Shown one piece after another: positions 4,576-6,549 of a stretch of DNA of 6,549 nt (the stretch's first letter is position 1; every line of letters begins with the position of its first letter). The position numbers were made by a program, and so were the translations under genes. Below the pieces are notes generated by a model. That model was not told the DNA's origin. It did not search any database and worked only from the letters and a program-made list of their open reading frames with translations. Where the stretch lies: contig JAHIYL010000305.1 in assembly GCA_018815145.1 (NCBI GenBank), positions 1 to 6,549 of the forward strand, read 5' to 3'. The DNA comes from Nanobdellota archaeon. Lineage in GTDB: Archaea > Nanobdellota > Nanobdellia > Woesearchaeales > GW2011-AR15.

Positions 4576-6549
4576 ATGAAATTTATAACAACACTTAGAT
4601 CCATGGATAGATCCAAGCCAGAGTTAGTTGGCATTAGGGCAATGGATTTGGCTTTGTTGAATGAAAAGAGCATCCAAATTCCATTATGCTTTGTGATTAC
4701 TGGTAATGCACTGAATATTTTCTTGGAAGAAAATGAATTAATAGCGAAAATTTCCAGAATTCGAAAGGAAATTTCTGATGATACAAAAGCAGATGGTGAG
4801 ATTGAAGGTGTTTTTTGTGCTTCAAATCTGCCAAAAGCGCTTGAAGAAGAACTTAATGAAGCATATGAGAGCATATTTGTAAGCGAAGAGAACATTACAG
4901 CAGCTCATCTTATGAAAAACGATGAAGAACCCGATCTTCTTCTTATTCCTTCAACAGACTATACTCAAGATTGTGACCATAACAGGGGTATTAGAAGAAG
5001 TATTGCCAGTCGGAAGGACTTTATTAGTCAACTAAAGGGTGTGTGGGCAGACATGTTCAAGTCTCATGAGGCCCAATTTAGGAATCAAAGCGATGACTTT
5101 AATGTAGGAATTATTATACAGAGAATGATTAACGAAGATATTTCAGCTACAGCCCAAGTAGGAGGATCAGATGATATATTGGTCAATGCATATTTTGGAT
5201 TGACAAGTTTTTCGCAGTCAGTTCATTGTGATAGTTTTACTGTAAGCAAGAATCAGTTAGCAGTGAAGTCATCAAGCATTGTGCATCAAGATTTTAAGTT
5301 GATCAGAGAGGATCAGGGTACAGAAGAGCAGCCCCTAAAAGAAATAGGTAGTGAACAAAAGGCAAATGATAAGCAAGTAATTGAGGTTGCACGAGTGGCC
5401 AAACGATCTGCAGTTTATCTCAATAAGAGTATACAGATCTGGTTTGGATTCAAAAAAAATAAGCTATATCTGATGTTTTGCAACGAACCTCCTGCAACAT
5501 CAAAGCAAGCATTATCAGAAATTGTGCCTGAAATGTCTGTAGACATAAACATCTCAGAACAAACAACTGATGAACAAGATGAATCAATTATTAAAGAAGT
5601 TCCTTTGGGTGCTGAGAGTGAATTTGCGAAACTCAGTGTGACAGAAGCTGCTGAAATTCCAGAACCCCAAATACTTGCAGAGGCTGAGCAAGGACTAGTT
5701 GAGGAACAAGAAGAAAGTAGAGAGCCTGAGCAAACATCAAATGTTGATGAGATAGATGTTGATGATGCGGGTACAATACCTGTGACAAACGACCCATCTG
5801 AAGCTAGATCAGATGAACGATTTACTGCCACGTTCTCTCAAGATGAAACATCTCCTGTTATGTGTGCAGAGCAAATTCTATCTGACGACGAACTGATAAT
5901 AAATCAGGATATCTCGGAGAATCTTTGTGAAAATTCATCTGAAATTTCAGACTCTGGAGATGATACATATTATAAGGATTCAGCTTCAACTGTTGATGAA
6001 ATTGGATATGATGAAACAGATTCTACTTCAGATGACAAATCTGAAGATGATTCGCCACAAGAGGATGCAGATGATAATTTTATCATGTCAATTCCTGAAC
6101 CAAAGATCGAAGTTAATGGATCGAATGAACTTCAACATGAAAAATATGAAGAACCTGCAGAACAGATAGTTTCTCCTGACAGTGAGACTGGTCCAGATCA
6201 AGAAGATGTGAAACAAAAAAATAATATGTCAGCTAGCATGCAAATCATTCAGCAACCAGAAGATTTGCTGGCAAATTCAGAGGCAGAGATTGGTAAACAC
6301 ATCATTAGTGCGGAGACTGTTCTGAAAAATGTCCTATTGAATAAATGCAGAAAGATGAACATTGTCTCAGACGATAAACAGTCTATTGGAGATTTGATTG
6401 AGCAGATCAAGCAGCAGGAAGTTGTTCCTTTTGAGCAAGAGCTTCTTGACGTGGAAATGCTTGTAGGTAGATTTCAAGAAGATGCTTTATCATTATCCAT
6501 CGATGATATAAAATATGCATTTAGAGTTGCAAATAAATTTATGAATGAG
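4576..6549 (+). CDS. Degenerate PEP synthase/PPDK_N ATP-grasp-like protein with long acidic tail (3'-truncated)
   Basis: An open frame of 658 codons runs off the right edge. Residues 1-305 follow the order of the PEP synthase/PPDK nucleotide-binding (ATP-grasp) domain: V-G-I-R-A-M-D-L (18-25, for V-G-G-K-x-A-x-L), I-P-L-C-F-V-I-T (35-42, for V-P-P-G-F-V-V-T), I-I-I-Q-R-M-I (179-185), N-A-Y-F-G-L (204-209), and S-I-Q-I-W to N-E-P (285-305, for D-I-E-W to Q-x-R-P). Key residues are gone: GGK is GIR, the V-R-S-S arginine motif is I-P-S (124-126), and the metal/ATP Glu and the Q-x-R of the last motif are lost. It therefore looks catalytically dead. Residues 311-550 have about 30% Asp+Glu against under 5% Lys+Arg and are probably disordered. 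Residues 561-658 look helical. No phospho-His swivel domain (T-S-H motif) is seen so far. Function unknown; a regulatory or scaffold role is inference. It is transcribed divergently from nucS. Confidence 0.75.
   Translation, partial: MKFITTLRSMDRSKPELVGIRAMDLALLNEKSIQIPLCFVITGNALNIFLEENELIAKISRIRKEISDDTKADGEIEGVFCASNLPKALEEELNEAYESIFVSEENITAAHLMKNDEEPDLLLIPSTDYTQDCDHNRGIRRSIASRKDFISQLKGVWADMFKSHEAQFRNQSDDFNVGIIIQRMINEDISATAQVGGSDDILVNAYFGLTSFSQSVHCDSFTVSKNQLAVKSSSIVHQDFKLIREDQGTEEQPLKEIGSEQKANDKQVIEVARVAKRSAVYLNKSIQIWFGFKKNKLYLMFCNEPPATSKQALSEIVPEMSVDINISEQTTDEQDESIIKEVPLGAESEFAKLSVTEAAEIPEPQILAEAEQGLVEEQEESREPEQTSNVDEIDVDDAGTIPVTNDPSEARSDERFTATFSQDETSPVMCAEQILSDDELIINQDISENLCENSSEISDSGDDTYYKDSASTVDEIGYDETDSTSDDKSEDDSPQEDADDNFIMSIPEPKIEVNGSNELQHEKYEEPAEQIVSPDSETGPDQEDVKQKNNMSASMQIIQQPEDLLANSEAEIGKHIISAETVLKNVLLNKCRKMNIVSDDKQSIGDLIEQIKQQEVVPFEQELLDVEMLVGRFQEDALSLSIDDIKYAFRVANKFMNE

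Noticed and set aside
4560..4895. 111-residue minus-strand frame with Ser/Phe-rich sequence
   Set aside because: It lies antisense to the well-supported N-terminus of the PEP-synthase-like gene and covers its promoter elements.
5415..5831. 138-residue Ser-rich frame on the minus strand
   Set aside because: It is the complement of the acidic, low-complexity stretch of the PEP-synthase-like gene; its Ser richness follows from the Glu/Asp codons opposite.
5927..6169. 80-residue Met/Leu/Gln-rich + strand frame
   Set aside because: It is an out-of-frame reading inside the acidic linker of the large gene, with biased composition and no ribosome binding site.
4576..6549. The large + strand gene as a normal PEP synthase or pyruvate phosphate dikinase
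   Set aside because: The ATP-binding motifs are lost and no phospho-His swivel domain follows; residue 306 onward is acidic linker instead.

Overview
The window looks archaeal. It carries NurA and NucS/EndoMS-type nucleases, BRE/TATA-style promoters (A-rich element followed by TTTAAATA-like boxes), an archaeal-style DhnA (FbaB-like) class I aldolase, and compact AT-rich intergenic gaps. The exact lineage cannot be fixed from this sequence. A small-genome or DPANN-type archaeon is my guess, not something shown here.

Layout. (1) The + strand opens inside a NurA nuclease gene, cut by the left edge, which ends at 890. (2) Convergent to it is a minus-strand sugar-phosphate operon read from right to left: a PfkB/ribokinase-family kinase (3642-2623), a class II zinc aldolase (2626-1757, overlapping the kinase stop by 4 nt), and a DhnA-family class I aldolase (1716-928, TTG start with a strong Shine-Dalgarno). 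(3) Upstream of it, also on the minus strand, is NucS/EndoMS (4476-3748), probably translated from a leaderless mRNA and ending in a PIP-box-like tail. (4) A 99-bp divergent promoter region with a tandem 9-bp repeat separates nucS from a long + strand gene, 4576 to the right edge and still open. Its N-terminal 300 residues resemble the ATP-grasp (PPDK_N) domain of PEP synthase, but nearly every nucleotide-binding motif is altered. This domain is followed by about 240 strongly acidic, probably disordered residues and a helical C-terminal part.

How the genes fit together. The kinase and two aldolases read as one sugar-phosphate module (phosphorylate a sugar or sugar phosphate, then cleave it, or the reverse), with two unrelated aldolase folds side by side. 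NurA and NucS are both DNA end or mismatch processing nucleases and are probably unrelated in regulation to the sugar operon. The most novel item is the PEP-synthase-like pseudoenzyme with the acidic tail. The second is the class I aldolase, whose predicted phosphate-binding residues are replaced. Gene density is high and there is no gene-free stretch over 300 bases. I see no tRNA, rRNA, CRISPR array or insertion sequence.
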